This document shows positions 1-8,142 of a stretch of 64,000 nucleotides of DNA, one piece after another (positions within the stretch are counted from its first letter, which is position 1; each line of letters opens with the position of its first letter). Both the position numbers and the translations under genes were made by a program. The stretch comes from Bacteroidales bacterium (GTDB lineage Bacteria > Bacteroidota > Bacteroidia > Bacteroidales > F082), in the NCBI GenBank assembly GCA_017531225.1, contig JAFXLL010000011.1:62001-126000 (forward strand), given 5' to 3'. A model generated the notes under the pieces. The model was not told the DNA's origin. It was given only the letters and a program-made list of their open reading frames with translations, and did not search any database.

Positions 1-1
1 T

Positions 2-481
2 GGAGTGGTTCTTGAGAAAGAGTTTAAGGATGCATACATGTCCGTCGCTGTAGAAAGTTGGAAATTTGGAGTGAGAATACATGTGAAACTGTTTAAATAC
101 CTTAATTCAGAGGCGCGACAGGAGCAACTGAAAGATTTAGAAAGCGTTGTGGAGAAGATTCAAGAATACGAGCCGACCTATGAAATGCCTGAAATCGATT
201 ATGGAAAAAGTAGTTCTGGCTGTTATGTTGCTACGGCAGTATATGGTTCGTACAATTGCCCCGAAGTCTGGACCCTTCGCCGTTTTCGCGACAACACTTT
301 GGACGAGACATGGTATGGCCGTGCTTTCATAAAGACTTATTATGCCATTAGCCCGACATTGGTAAGCTGGTTTGGTAATACCGAATGGTTCAAAAAAATG
401 TGGCGGAAACCATTAGATAGAATGGTGGATTCGCTTCGCAAGAAAGGGGTGGAGTCAACGCCGTATCAGGATAAATATTGA
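2..481 (+). CDS. CFI-box-CTERM domain protein (5' partial)
   Basis: The reading frame is open to the left edge of the window, so the visible part (about 160 residues) is probably the C-terminal portion of a longer protein; the GTG at base 5 need not be the start. The recognisable part is the C-terminal CFI-box: GCYVATAVYGSYNCPEVWTL followed by RRFRD, a short hydrophobic and aromatic segment (YGRAFIKTYYAISPTLVSWF) and a basic tail. CFI-box-CTERM domains occur at the ends of otherwise unrelated proteins and have no firmly assigned function. The upstream visible part is charged and helical with no recognised domain. The family call rests on the motif and is fairly secure; the protein's role is unknown. 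Confidence 0.7.
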   Translation, partial: GVVLEKEFKDAYMSVAVESWKFGVRIHVKLFKYLNSEARQEQLKDLESVVEKIQEYEPTYEMPEIDYGKSSSGCYVATAVYGSYNCPEVWTLRRFRDNTLDETWYGRAFIKTYYAISPTLVSWFGNTEWFKKMWRKPLDRMVDSLRKKGVESTPYQDKY

Positions 482-516
482 GAAGTACGAATACAAATGC
501 TATTGTGATAGCAGCA

Positions 517-724
517 TGCCAAAGGCACGCAATTTAAGTAACCCCACACTAAGCGTAGCGCAGTGTGGGGTAGGGGGACGCTCCTATCATCTATGGCGTG
601 TCGAAGACATGCTACGGAAACCCAATTGTGGAGATGTAGCGTGCTTTCAGCACGCCTGAGCAGACTCTCATTGTGACACCCCACACTTCGTGCGGGGTTA
701 ATAAAATAACGTGCCTCCGGCACG
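517..724. repeat. Cluster of short palindromes in a 320-base intergenic gap (REP-like)
   Basis: The gap 482-801 holds no convincing gene but at least five hairpin-forming palindromes: TGCC-AAA-GGCA (517-527); a 10-bp perfect stem ACCCCACACT / AGTGTGGGGT (541-550 with 562-571); GCGTGC-TTTCA-GCACGC (639-655); an ACCCCACAC...GTGCGGGGT imperfect stem (678-698) that repeats the ACCCCACAC half of the second hairpin; and CGTGCC-TCC-GGCACG (710-724). Re-use of the same words (ACCCCACAC, GTGC...GCAC) is what REP or BIME-like arrays look like. None is followed by a clear T-run on the plus strand, so these are not ordinary terminators. No transposase is nearby. Confidence 0.6.
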
Positions 725-762
725 TCAATAAAATAAAAAATCGAGACTAAGAAAAAAAAGCC

Positions 763-770
763 TATCTTTG
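763..770 (+). promoter_or_regulatory. -7 box of the etf operon promoter
   Basis: TATCTTTG matches the Bacteroidota -7 consensus TAnnTTTG and lies 31 bases before the etfB ATG, in an A/T-rich stretch. No clear TTTG -33 box at the expected distance. Confidence 0.55.
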
Positions 771-801
771 CCGCCGATTTGAAAACGAGATTTTTTATTT
801 T

Positions 802-1689
802 ATGACAAAAGCATTGAAAATCGTGGTGCTTGCCAAGCAAGTGCCCGATACGAGAAATGTGGGTAAGGACGCCATGACGCCTGAAGGCACCGTGAATCGC
901 GCCGCCCTGCCCGCTATCTTTAACCCTGAGGACCTTAACGCCCTCGAACAGGCGCTTCGTCTGAAGGAACAAAACCCCGGCAGCACCGTCGGCGTGCTCA
1001 CCATGGGCCCACCCCGTGCCGGCGAAATCATCCGCCAAGGCCTCTTCCGTGGCGCCGACACAGGTTGGCTGCTCACAGACAGACTTTTTGCAGGTGCCGA
1101 TACCTTAGCTACATCATACGCATTGGCCACCGCCATCAAGAAGATCGGTGATGTGGATATCGTCATCGGAGGCCGTCAGGCTATCGATGGTGACACTGCC
1201 CAAGTGGGTCCACAAGTGGCTCAGAAATTAGGCCTCAACCAAGTGACCTACGCTGAGGAAATCCTCAAGATCGAAAATAACATCGCCACCATCCGCCGTC
1301 ATATTGATGGGGGAGTGGAGACTGTGGAAGTGCCGCTGCCTTGCGTGATTACCGTGAACGGTAGTGCAGCCCCCTGCCGTCCTTGCAACGCCAAGTTGGT
1401 GATGAAATACAAGTACGCTATGTGCCCACTTGAAGTGGATGTGAATACTGAAGCCGGAAGACGGAATTCAGAATTGAGCGCTGAGCGTCCTTACCTGAAG
1501 CTGAACCAGTGGAGCGTAGCCGACGTGGATGGCGACCCAGAACAGTGTGGTCTCTCAGGAAGCCCCACCAAGGTGAAGACCGTGCAAAACATCGTGTTCC
1601 AGGCCAAGGAGAGCAAAACCCTCACTGCCAGCGACGCCGATGTGGAAGGCTTGATTAAAGAATTGTTGGACGAAAAGATTATCGGATAA
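802..1689 (+). CDS. etfB: Electron transfer flavoprotein, beta subunit
   Basis: EtfB pairs with EtfA to carry electrons between acyl-CoA dehydrogenases and the respiratory or bifurcating partner; it binds AMP or a second FAD. The 295-residue product shows the family N-terminus (IVVLAKQVPDT), the GVLTMGP segment, the GGRQAIDGDTAQVGP nucleotide-binding loop near residues 122-136, and a long C-terminal arm that embraces EtfA. It opens an operon: etfA follows after 2 bases, then an acyl-CoA dehydrogenase after 2 more. The same etfB-etfA-acyl-CoA dehydrogenase order is known in Porphyromonas. The start is the first ATG after a TAnnTTTG box. Length is slightly above the usual 250-265, through the C-terminal arm. 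Confidence 0.96.
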   Translation: MTKALKIVVLAKQVPDTRNVGKDAMTPEGTVNRAALPAIFNPEDLNALEQALRLKEQNPGSTVGVLTMGPPRAGEIIRQGLFRGADTGWLLTDRLFAGADTLATSYALATAIKKIGDVDIVIGGRQAIDGDTAQVGPQVAQKLGLNQVTYAEEILKIENNIATIRRHIDGGVETVEVPLPCVITVNGSAAPCRPCNAKLVMKYKYAMCPLEVDVNTEAGRRNSELSAERPYLKLNQWSVADVDGDPEQCGLSGSPTKVKTVQNIVFQAKESKTLTASDADVEGLIKELLDEKIIG

Positions 1690-1691
1690 CC

Positions 1692-2714
1692 ATGAACAAC
1701 GTATTCGTATATATCGAGACCGAAGGCACACAGGTGGCCGAAGTCTCACAGGAGTTGCTCACCAAAGGGCGTAAACTGGCCGACCAACTGGGCGTGGAAC
1801 TGCACGCTGTTGTGGCTGGCACAGGCATCAAGGGCAAGGTGGAAGACCAGATCCTGCCTTATGGCGTGGATAAGCTGTTCGCTTTCGACGGCGAAGGCCT
1901 GTTCCCCTACACCTCAGCACCGCATACCGATATCCTCGTCAACCTCTTCAAGGAAGAACAACCACAGATCTGCTTGATGGGCGCTACCGTCATCGGTCGT
2001 GACCTCGGTCCACGCGTCAGTTCTTCACTGACCAGCGGCCTCACCGCCGACTGCACCCAACTCGAGATTGGAGACTTCGACGATATCAAGACCAAGAAAC
2101 ATTACGACAACCTGCTGTATCAAATCCGTCCTGCTTTCGGCGGCAACATCGTGGCGACCATCGTTAACCCTGAACATCGTCCACAGATGGCTACCGTCCG
2201 CTCAGGTGTGATGCAGAAGGCTATCTATGAAGGCAAAGCCAAGAACGAGGTTGTTTATCCTGAAGTGAGCAAATACGTGTCACCAGAGGCTTTCGTTGTA
2301 AAGGTCCTCGACCACCATGTAGAGGCTGCCAAGCACAACCTGAAAGGCTCACCCATCGTGGTGGCTGGTGGCTACGGCATGGGCTCAAAGGAAGGCTTCG
2401 ACATGCTGTTTGAACTCGCCAAGGTGCTTCACGGCGAAGTCGGTGCTTCACGTGCCGCCGTCGACGCTGGCTTCTGCGATAGCGATCGCCAGATTGGCCA
2501 GACAGGCGTCACCGTACACCCCAAGGTGTACATCGCCTGCGGCATCAGCGGTCAGATCCAGCACATCGCTGGTATGCAGGACTCCAAGATCATCATCTCG
2601 GTGAATAGCGATCCCGACGCTCCAATCAACAAAATCGCTGATTATGTGATTGTTGGCACCGTCGAGGAAGTCGTTCCGAAACTGATTAAGTATTACAAAC
2701 AAAACTCGAAGTAA
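1692..2714 (+). CDS. etfA: Electron transfer flavoprotein, alpha subunit
   Basis: EtfA holds the redox-active FAD of the ETF dimer. The 340-residue protein has the N-terminal alpha/beta domain, then the conserved FAD domain: PIVVAGGYGMGSKEGFDML, GASRAAVDAGFCDSDRQIG-TG, PKVYIACGISGQIQHIAGM and the terminal SVNSDPDAPINKIADYVIVG. These match the family closely. It sits 2 bases after etfB and 2 before the dehydrogenase, so the three subunits are presumably made together. The -SRQT- type loop of many ETFs appears here as DRQIGQTG. The physiological electron partner cannot be told from sequence. Confidence 0.97.
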   Translation: MNNVFVYIETEGTQVAEVSQELLTKGRKLADQLGVELHAVVAGTGIKGKVEDQILPYGVDKLFAFDGEGLFPYTSAPHTDILVNLFKEEQPQICLMGATVIGRDLGPRVSSSLTSGLTADCTQLEIGDFDDIKTKKHYDNLLYQIRPAFGGNIVATIVNPEHRPQMATVRSGVMQKAIYEGKAKNEVVYPEVSKYVSPEAFVVKVLDHHVEAAKHNLKGSPIVVAGGYGMGSKEGFDMLFELAKVLHGEVGASRAAVDAGFCDSDRQIGQTGVTVHPKVYIACGISGQIQHIAGMQDSKIIISVNSDPDAPINKIADYVIVGTVEEVVPKLIKYYKQNSK

Positions 2715-2716
2715 TC

Positions 2717-4444
2717 ATGGCAAACTATTATAACGACAATCCGAACCTCGATTTCTATCTCGATCACCCGCTGATGAAGCGCATCGTCGAGCTGAAGGAA
2801 CGCAATTTCGCTGACAAGGACACCTACGCTGATGCTCCCGTCGATTACGAAGACGCAATGGAGAACTACCGTCGCGTGTTGGACATCACTGGTGACATCA
2901 CAGGTAATATCATAGAGCCTAACTCCGAATCCGTTGACCTTGAAGGTCCGCACTTGGAGAACGGTCGCATGATTTATGCCAGCAAGACCAAGGAAAACCT
3001 CGATGCCTGCACCAAAGGCGGACTTTGGGGTGTCTCCATGCCACGCCGTTATGGCGGATTGAACCTGCCCATCACCGTGTTCAGCATGCTGAGCGAGATG
3101 GTCGCCTCTGCTGATGCCGGTTTCCAGAACATCTGGTCCCTGCAGTCCTGCATCGACACCTTATATGAATTTGGCAACGAGGAGCAGCGCAAGAAATATA
3201 TCCCACGCGTTTGTGCTGGCGAGACCATGTCCATGGACCTCACCGAGCCCGATGCCGGTTCCGACCTGCAGAGCGTCATGCTGAAAGCCACCTATTCTGA
3301 AAAGGATGGTTGCTGGCTGTTGAATGGCGTGAAGCGTTTCATCACCAATGGTGACTCTGACATTCATCTGGTGTTGGCTCGTTCAGAAGAAGGTACTAAA
3401 GACGGCCGTGGCCTGTCCATGTTTATCTACGACAAGCGTCAAGGCGGCGTCAATGTGCGTCACATCGAGCATAAACTCGGTATCCACGGTTCTCCTACCT
3501 GTGAGTTGACTTATAAGAACGCCAAGGCTGAGCTCTGCGGTGAGACCCGCATGGGCTTGATCCGTTATGTCATGGCCCTGATGAACAGCGCCCGCTTAGG
3601 CATCGCTGCTCAGTCTGTTGGTCTTGGTCAAGAGGCTTACAACGAGGCTTTGAGATACGCTGGCGAGCGTCAGCAGTTCCACAAGAGAATCATTGAATTC
3701 CCGGCAGTTTACGACATGCTTTCACGTATGAAGGCCAAGATTGACGCTGGTCGTTCCTTGCTTTACATGACTGCCCGTTATGTGGACATCTACAAGTGCT
3801 TGGAAGACATCCAGCGTGAGCGTCCTTTGACACCAGAAGAGCGTGCTGAATGTAAGAAATACTCACGTCTCGCTGATGCTTTCACTCCTTTGGCCAAGGG
3901 CATGAACTCCGAGTATGCCAACCAGAACGCTTACGATGCCATCAGCATCCACGGCGGTTCAGGCTTCATCATGGAGTACAAGTGCCAGCGCCTCTACCGT
4001 GACGCTCGTATCTTCTCCATCTACGAAGGCACGACGCAGTTGCAGGTGGTGGCTGCCATCCGTTATATCACCAATGGCACCTACCTCGCCATCATGAAGG
4101 AAATGCTTGAGAACCAAGTTTCTGAGGAATTGAAGCCTCTGCAGAATACGGTGCGTACCCTCGTGGAACTCTATGAACAGAGCATCAACTACGTGAAGGG
4201 CGCCAACAACCAGGAGGTTCAGGACTTCTTGGCTCGCCGTCTCTACGACATGACTGGCGACATCATGATGTCGTTGCTCATTCTGGACGACGCAACCCGC
4301 GCTCCGCATCTCTTCTCGCGTTCAGCTAACGTCTACGTCCACGCTGCCGAGGAAGACGTCATCGGCAAGAGCGTCTACGTCAAGAACTTCATCGAAGAGG
4401 ACTTGGTGAATTTTAGGGCTAAGGCACCGGAAGTAACAGAATAA
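2717..4444 (+). CDS. Acyl-CoA dehydrogenase
   Basis: FAD enzyme oxidising a fatty acyl-CoA to the enoyl-CoA (or the reverse during butyrate-type fermentation) with ETF as electron carrier. The 575-residue product has the N-terminal helical domain, the beta domain with MSMDLTEPDAGSDLQSVMLK and RFITNGDSD, the flavin-contacting QHSVG-like AAQSVGLGQEAYNEAL region, and IYEGTTQLQ in which Glu437 is the expected catalytic base. It is longer than the 380-residue classical enzymes, carrying a further C-terminal helical domain of about 130 residues, as in the larger ACAD subfamilies. Third gene of the etfBA operon; a membrane protein starts 5 bases later. Substrate chain length cannot be assigned. Confidence 0.94.
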   Translation: MANYYNDNPNLDFYLDHPLMKRIVELKERNFADKDTYADAPVDYEDAMENYRRVLDITGDITGNIIEPNSESVDLEGPHLENGRMIYASKTKENLDACTKGGLWGVSMPRRYGGLNLPITVFSMLSEMVASADAGFQNIWSLQSCIDTLYEFGNEEQRKKYIPRVCAGETMSMDLTEPDAGSDLQSVMLKATYSEKDGCWLLNGVKRFITNGDSDIHLVLARSEEGTKDGRGLSMFIYDKRQGGVNVRHIEHKLGIHGSPTCELTYKNAKAELCGETRMGLIRYVMALMNSARLGIAAQSVGLGQEAYNEALRYAGERQQFHKRIIEFPAVYDMLSRMKAKIDAGRSLLYMTARYVDIYKCLEDIQRERPLTPEERAECKKYSRLADAFTPLAKGMNSEYANQNAYDAISIHGGSGFIMEYKCQRLYRDARIFSIYEGTTQLQVVAAIRYITNGTYLAIMKEMLENQVSEELKPLQNTVRTLVELYEQSINYVKGANNQEVQDFLARRLYDMTGDIMMSLLILDDATRAPHLFSRSANVYVHAAEEDVIGKSVYVKNFIEEDLVNFRAKAPEVTE

Positions 4445-4448
4445 GCTC

Positions 4449-5228
4449 ATGAATGGTTCTTCGAAACCCTCCGAGTTGACTTTAGTTTGTGCGATGCACT
4501 ATGCCAAGTTGGTGCTTCGCTCGGCTATATTTGTCACTTTGCTGGTGCTATACATTTTGTATAGGACGCGAGGGGGAGAGGACATTGAAAGTGTTCTGGA
4601 TAGCCGTCCGATGATTCTTTTAGTCGTTTGGACGGTGTTCGTCGTGGAGATGGTGCTGAGGTTCTTCCCGTCGAGATTGGAGAGTCCAGGTTGCCAGAAA
4701 CAATTCGGGCAAAACTATGTCAAAACGGGCAGGACTGAAATCAAAATCGAGGACAACAACGCTGTCTTTTTGGTCGCTTTGTTGTGGATTTCATTCAATC
4801 TCGTTTTTGGCGCTCTTCACATGGCAGGCATTTTTGATGACGGAATCATGATCCTGTTGTGCTCACTATATTCGGTGTGCGACATCATCTGCATCTTGTT
4901 TTTCTGTCCATTCCAAACATGGTTCTTGAAAAACAAATGTTGTTCTACCTGTCGCATCTACAACTGGGATTATGCCATGATGTTCACGCCACTGTTCTTT
5001 ATCGAGAAATCCTATACATGGAGTCTGTTGGCATTGTCGATAGCCCTGTTGGTACGCTGGGAAATTTCCTTTTTCAGACATCCTGAGCGCTTTTCGGAGA
5101 ACACCAACGGCTATCTTGGATGCCAGAACTGTTCGGAGAAGCTTTGTGTACACAAGAAGCAACTGAATAGGTTATGGAAGGACTTCGCCGATTCCACCAA
5201 GAAACGGAACAAGAAGTTAGGATTCTAA
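4449..5228 (+). CDS. Cys-rich multi-spanning membrane protein, last gene of the etf operon
   Basis: Not recognised as a named family. The 259-residue product has about five hydrophobic segments (near residues 21-39, 54-73, 104-127, 131-153 and 176-203) and twelve cysteines grouped in three places: 138/144/148/153 within or next to the fourth segment, 164/165/168 (KNKCCSTCRIYNWD, a CCxxC motif) and 225/228/233 (LGCQNCSEKLC, CxxCx4C). The last two groups would lie at the membrane surface and could hold a metal or Fe-S centre. It begins 5 bases after the acyl-CoA dehydrogenase stop and a strong terminator follows, so it belongs to the etfBA-acd unit. A role as membrane electron partner of ETF is an inference from position and cysteines only. 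Confidence 0.75.
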   Translation: MNGSSKPSELTLVCAMHYAKLVLRSAIFVTLLVLYILYRTRGGEDIESVLDSRPMILLVVWTVFVVEMVLRFFPSRLESPGCQKQFGQNYVKTGRTEIKIEDNNAVFLVALLWISFNLVFGALHMAGIFDDGIMILLCSLYSVCDIICILFFCPFQTWFLKNKCCSTCRIYNWDYAMMFTPLFFIEKSYTWSLLALSIALLVRWEISFFRHPERFSENTNGYLGCQNCSEKLCVHKKQLNRLWKDFADSTKKRNKKLGF

Positions 5229-5250
5229 CAGGTATTTCACCTAACATTAA

Positions 5251-5279
5251 CGCAGCTCTTTTGGGGCTGCGTTTTTTTA
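5251..5279 (+). terminator. Intrinsic terminator of the etf operon
   Basis: CGCAGC (5251-5256) pairs with GCTGCG (5266-5271), followed directly by seven T. It lies 22 bases after the membrane-protein stop codon. Confidence 0.85.
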
Positions 5280-5281
5280 TT

Positions 5282-5289
5282 TATCTTTG
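5282..5289 (+). promoter_or_regulatory. -7 box for the DUF2007 gene
   Basis: TATCTTTG fits TAnnTTTG and begins 3 bases after the T-run of the preceding terminator; a TTTG at 5260-5263 inside the terminator loop is 18 bases upstream and could be the -33 box. Confidence 0.6.
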
Positions 5290-5308
5290 CTAACCAAACT
5301 TTATTGCT

Positions 5309-5554
5309 ATGGAAAACGAACTTAAAAAAATCTACTCAGGCTCAGTCGTTAATGCTGAATTCATTGGAAGTGTTCTTGAACAGAACGATATCCAGTTCCT
5401 TATTCGTAATTATCAGGAAGAAAGCCTCGTGGCCGGTTGGGCCGCTGGTACGATCAAAGGCGATGCTTCGGTGTTCGTCTTCGACACGGATTATGAACGT
5501 GCCATGTTACTTTTGGATGAGATTGACGAATCGGAAATTGAGGAGGAAGAATAA
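5309..5554 (+). CDS. DUF2007 domain protein
   Basis: Small 81-residue protein of the DUF2007 type (putative signal-transducing protein): KIYSGSVVNAEFIGSVLEQNDI, a central loop, and VFVFDTDYERAMLLLDEID, ending in a strongly acidic tail (ESEIEEEE). The fold is a ferredoxin-like alpha/beta unit related to ACT-like sensors; no biochemical role is established. It has its own promoter and lies 28 bases ahead of the PNGase F-like gene, with which it may be co-transcribed. The start ATG is the only one in frame with the conserved N-terminus. Confidence 0.82.
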   Translation: MENELKKIYSGSVVNAEFIGSVLEQNDIQFLIRNYQEESLVAGWAAGTIKGDASVFVFDTDYERAMLLLDEIDESEIEEEE

Positions 5555-5582
5555 CCACAATAGCTTATTAAATCCCGCTTCC

Positions 5583-7292
5583 ATGAAAACTAAAGCCTTT
5601 CTTATCGTATTTGCTTGGCTGATGGCTGGGACGGCTTTCGGACAGCACGTGATCACGTATCAGTCGTACATGCAGGGTGCTGACAGCCATGATACTACTT
5701 TTACGCAAGTCCTCGAAAATAGGGGACAGCTGAAGATTGTTTCGCTGAACAACGAGGTGAAGCATCCCATTCCGGGTTACGCCGAGACTGTCACGTGTGT
5801 GGACTATGGCATGGATTCAGTGTTCAGCCTGCTGCAATATCCCGATGAACGTTACTATAGCGCTTATCCGCTGAGCGACAATGACGTGGTTTTCAGTAGG
5901 GAAGGGGAAGAGAAAGTCCTCGGTTACCCTTGCACGAAATACAAGACCAGCATCAACTCCAATACCATCGAGGTTTGGATGACTGAAAAGCCAGACTTCA
6001 ATGCTACACCCATGCCGCAGTTGGGTCGTCTTGAGGGCGTGATGGTGCGATGCATGAGAAACGGATCATACGTCACTGATTTGAAGATGGTGAAGAAAGA
6101 CAGGTCCATTAAGGAGCTGATCCCTACCGACAAAGGCCACCGCATGACTTCCCGTGAGTTGAGCCAACTGCGGAAAGATAAACTCGTCATGCGCATCCCT
6201 ATCTTTGAAGACGCACAGATTCATTTCGCTGAATATGAACCGCTGACTGGCGACATCCCCTTCGACACTACGATTCATTGCAGCCACGGCACTGTGATCA
6301 TCAAACGGATGAATCTACCCCGTTTGCCAGAACATTACCAGCTCTTTGCCGAGATCCATCAACGTTCCAATGGCGATGCATACGACCGCTCGGCCTCCGC
6401 CTTCGTCATCCCGACGGAGAAGGCTAAAAGCTTCGGCGATGGTCTCATAAAAGGAGTGGAGTCTTTACCTGTGTTTAAGGGTAAGGATGGCAAGGAATAC
6501 CAAGGCATCAAAGCCGAAAACGATTATCTGCCGCTTGTGGAATTAGTGCGTTTCTTCACTTCGTTTGGCGCGGGATTCTTTAACGAGAAAGTGAAGATTG
6601 ATGGCCTGGAGTGGACCGATGAGAACTATTACAAGCAGGAAGTTAGTGAGCTGAGAGATCGTCTGCAAGGCGATGTGCTCATTGGCGCTTTCATTGGTAA
6701 TTATGACCGAGGTGGACATAAGGTGTCTCTTGATCTGGTGGCTTATCCCGATGATTACGAATGGAGTGAGGAGCCTTGTCACCAACATTCCATCCCGCTT
6801 TTCAATACCTGCAACGTGATGGAGATGTCGGGGCAGAACTACGGCCGTTTGTTCGCTACCGACAGTTTGGAGGTCGCTTTTGAATTGCCTGAAGATGCCA
6901 CCAAAGTCCGTCTGCGTTACCTCAGCACGGGCCACGGCGGATGGGGAGGAGGCGATGAGTTCAACCCTAAGGAAAACGTTATTTTCATTGACGGCGAAAG
7001 GCGTTTTACCCATACGCCATGGCGTTGCGATTGCGCTACTTTCCGTGACCAGAATCCCGTTTCGGGCAACTTCTGGAATGGCGTCTCATCGTCTGATTAC
7101 TCACGCTCTGGCTGGTGTCCAGGAACAGCTACCAATCCCGTTTATTTTGACCTCAATGACCTGAAACCAGGGAAACATACGATCCGCATTGCCATTCCTC
7201 AGGGGAGAGACGAAGGCGGCAGTTTCAGCCATTGGATGGTCTCTGGGGCGCTTCTATATGAAATCTCCGCAGCGTCGTCGCGTTCGTTTTAA
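5583..7292 (+). CDS. PNGase F family peptide-N-glycosidase, secreted
   Basis: Predicted to cleave the amide bond between N-glycans and asparagine of glycoproteins. The 569-residue protein has a signal peptide (residues 1-20, AFG-Q), an N-terminal region to about 175 that resembles GLPGLI/DUF4412-type domains, then the two PNGase F jelly-roll domains. Aligned by eye to the Elizabethkingia enzyme, GDAYDRSAS places Asp268 at the catalytic Asp60 and GGGDEF places Glu459 at Glu206, while the Glu118 counterpart falls on a Phe near 370. The C-terminal signature HGGWGGGDEF, NPVSGNFWNG, SSSDYSRSGWCPGT is very strong. The longer frame upstream of 5583 is not used: ATGAAAAC begins the signal peptide. 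No T9SS domain, so probably periplasmic or released. It overlaps the convergent next gene by 3-4 bases. Confidence 0.9.
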   Translation: MKTKAFLIVFAWLMAGTAFGQHVITYQSYMQGADSHDTTFTQVLENRGQLKIVSLNNEVKHPIPGYAETVTCVDYGMDSVFSLLQYPDERYYSAYPLSDNDVVFSREGEEKVLGYPCTKYKTSINSNTIEVWMTEKPDFNATPMPQLGRLEGVMVRCMRNGSYVTDLKMVKKDRSIKELIPTDKGHRMTSRELSQLRKDKLVMRIPIFEDAQIHFAEYEPLTGDIPFDTTIHCSHGTVIIKRMNLPRLPEHYQLFAEIHQRSNGDAYDRSASAFVIPTEKAKSFGDGLIKGVESLPVFKGKDGKEYQGIKAENDYLPLVELVRFFTSFGAGFFNEKVKIDGLEWTDENYYKQEVSELRDRLQGDVLIGAFIGNYDRGGHKVSLDLVAYPDDYEWSEEPCHQHSIPLFNTCNVMEMSGQNYGRLFATDSLEVAFELPEDATKVRLRYLSTGHGGWGGGDEFNPKENVIFIDGERRFTHTPWRCDCATFRDQNPVSGNFWNGVSSSDYSRSGWCPGTATNPVYFDLNDLKPGKHTIRIAIPQGRDEGGSFSHWMVSGALLYEISAASSRSF

Positions 7293-8041
7293 ATCTTCAG
7301 CTTTAACGAAATTTCCGTTAGGATGTCAGAATGCTTGTAGTTCTCAGAAGGAACTTCGCTTCTATATTCATAGGTGAACGACAGATATAAAAACAACTTT
7401 TTGGTGAGTTGTGTCTCTAATCTGGTCTTGCTATTAATGATAAAGTCGCTGAAATTAAGCACTGATGGCTGAAAAAAGGTCTGGTGATGCAGCGTCAGGT
7501 TGTTAGCAATCTTCTGCCTGAACTTCGGACGTATTGAGATGCGGTAGTTGTTATTGGGTAGATGCGTTTCGTCGGTGAAGTCAGTCCAATCGTAAACTAC
7601 AGCCGCACTGATGGAATAGTCATAGACATCAGGCTTGGTGAACAGCCTGAATTTTAATCCTAAAAGGCCACTTACTTTGAAGTCGTAACCTTTGAATTTG
7701 TTGGTGAGCATCTCACATGCTAAGAACGGGGAGAATTTCCCGTATTGGAACAAATCCATTTTTACGCTGCCGTTAATCTCGAAATTGTTTGTTTCCCATT
7801 TTTTCCCCCCAGCATGTTCATCGATGAGGGCACTAAAGATCAACTTGTAGCGGAAATCAAGCGCAATGATGCTGTCGTTGCGCTTTAAGGTTGCGTCATT
7901 GCTGATGTTGCAGTTGTTGACGTTACCCGTGTTGGCTGAAGCTCCCAAGCCGAAGCCGAATTTCCACTTGTTCTCCTGAGCATTCACTTGTGTCAAGCTG
8001 AAAGCCAGCAACAAAAACAGGAATAATCTGAGTCTTTTCAT
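7289..8041 (-). CDS. DUF481 family outer-membrane protein
   Basis: A 250-residue protein with a clear signal peptide (MKRLRLFLFLLLAFSLTQVNA-Q) followed by alternating beta-strand sequence rich in aromatic residues (WKFGFGLGAS, LGLKFRLF, YLSFTYEYRS, EISLKLKI), typical of DUF481 (YdiY-like) eight-to-twelve-stranded outer-membrane barrels. In other bacteria the family is linked to salt or acid stress but its function is not settled. Transcribed convergently to the PNGase gene with a few bases of 3' overlap, and divergently from the C10 protease. Confidence 0.72.
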   Translation of the reverse strand: MKRLRLFLFLLLAFSLTQVNAQENKWKFGFGLGASANTGNVNNCNISNDATLKRNDSIIALDFRYKLIFSALIDEHAGGKKWETNNFEINGSVKMDLFQYGKFSPFLACEMLTNKFKGYDFKVSGLLGLKFRLFTKPDVYDYSISAAVVYDWTDFTDETHLPNNNYRISIRPKFRQKIANNLTLHHQTFFQPSVLNFSDFIINSKTRLETQLTKKLFLYLSFTYEYRSEVPSENYKHSDILTEISLKLKI

Positions 8042-8060
8042 GTGTTGTAATTCGATGGTT

Positions 8061-8068
8061 CAAAAGTA
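8061..8068 (-). promoter_or_regulatory. -7 box for the DUF481 gene
   Basis: Read on the minus strand this is TACTTTTG (TAnnTTTG), 19 bases ahead of the DUF481 start codon. Confidence 0.5.
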
Positions 8069-8109
8069 CGAAATTCTTTTTAAAATGCCATGAAATCTGA
8101 TTTTATTGT

Positions 8110-8117
8110 TATATTTG
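8110..8117 (+). promoter_or_regulatory. -7 box for the C10 protease
   Basis: TATATTTG, 25 bases before the start codon, divergent from the DUF481 promoter. Confidence 0.55.
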
Positions 8118-8142
8118 CCACCTCTTACTAAAAGAAGAAACA

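Noticed and set aside
466-1038. Minus-strand frame of 190 residues across the palindrome gap and etfB
   Set aside because: No domain or promoter, and it runs antisense to a conserved gene.
5304-5582. Longer 662-residue start for the PNGase F-like protein
   Set aside because: The extension covers the DUF2007 gene in another frame; the ATG at 5583 begins a proper signal peptide.
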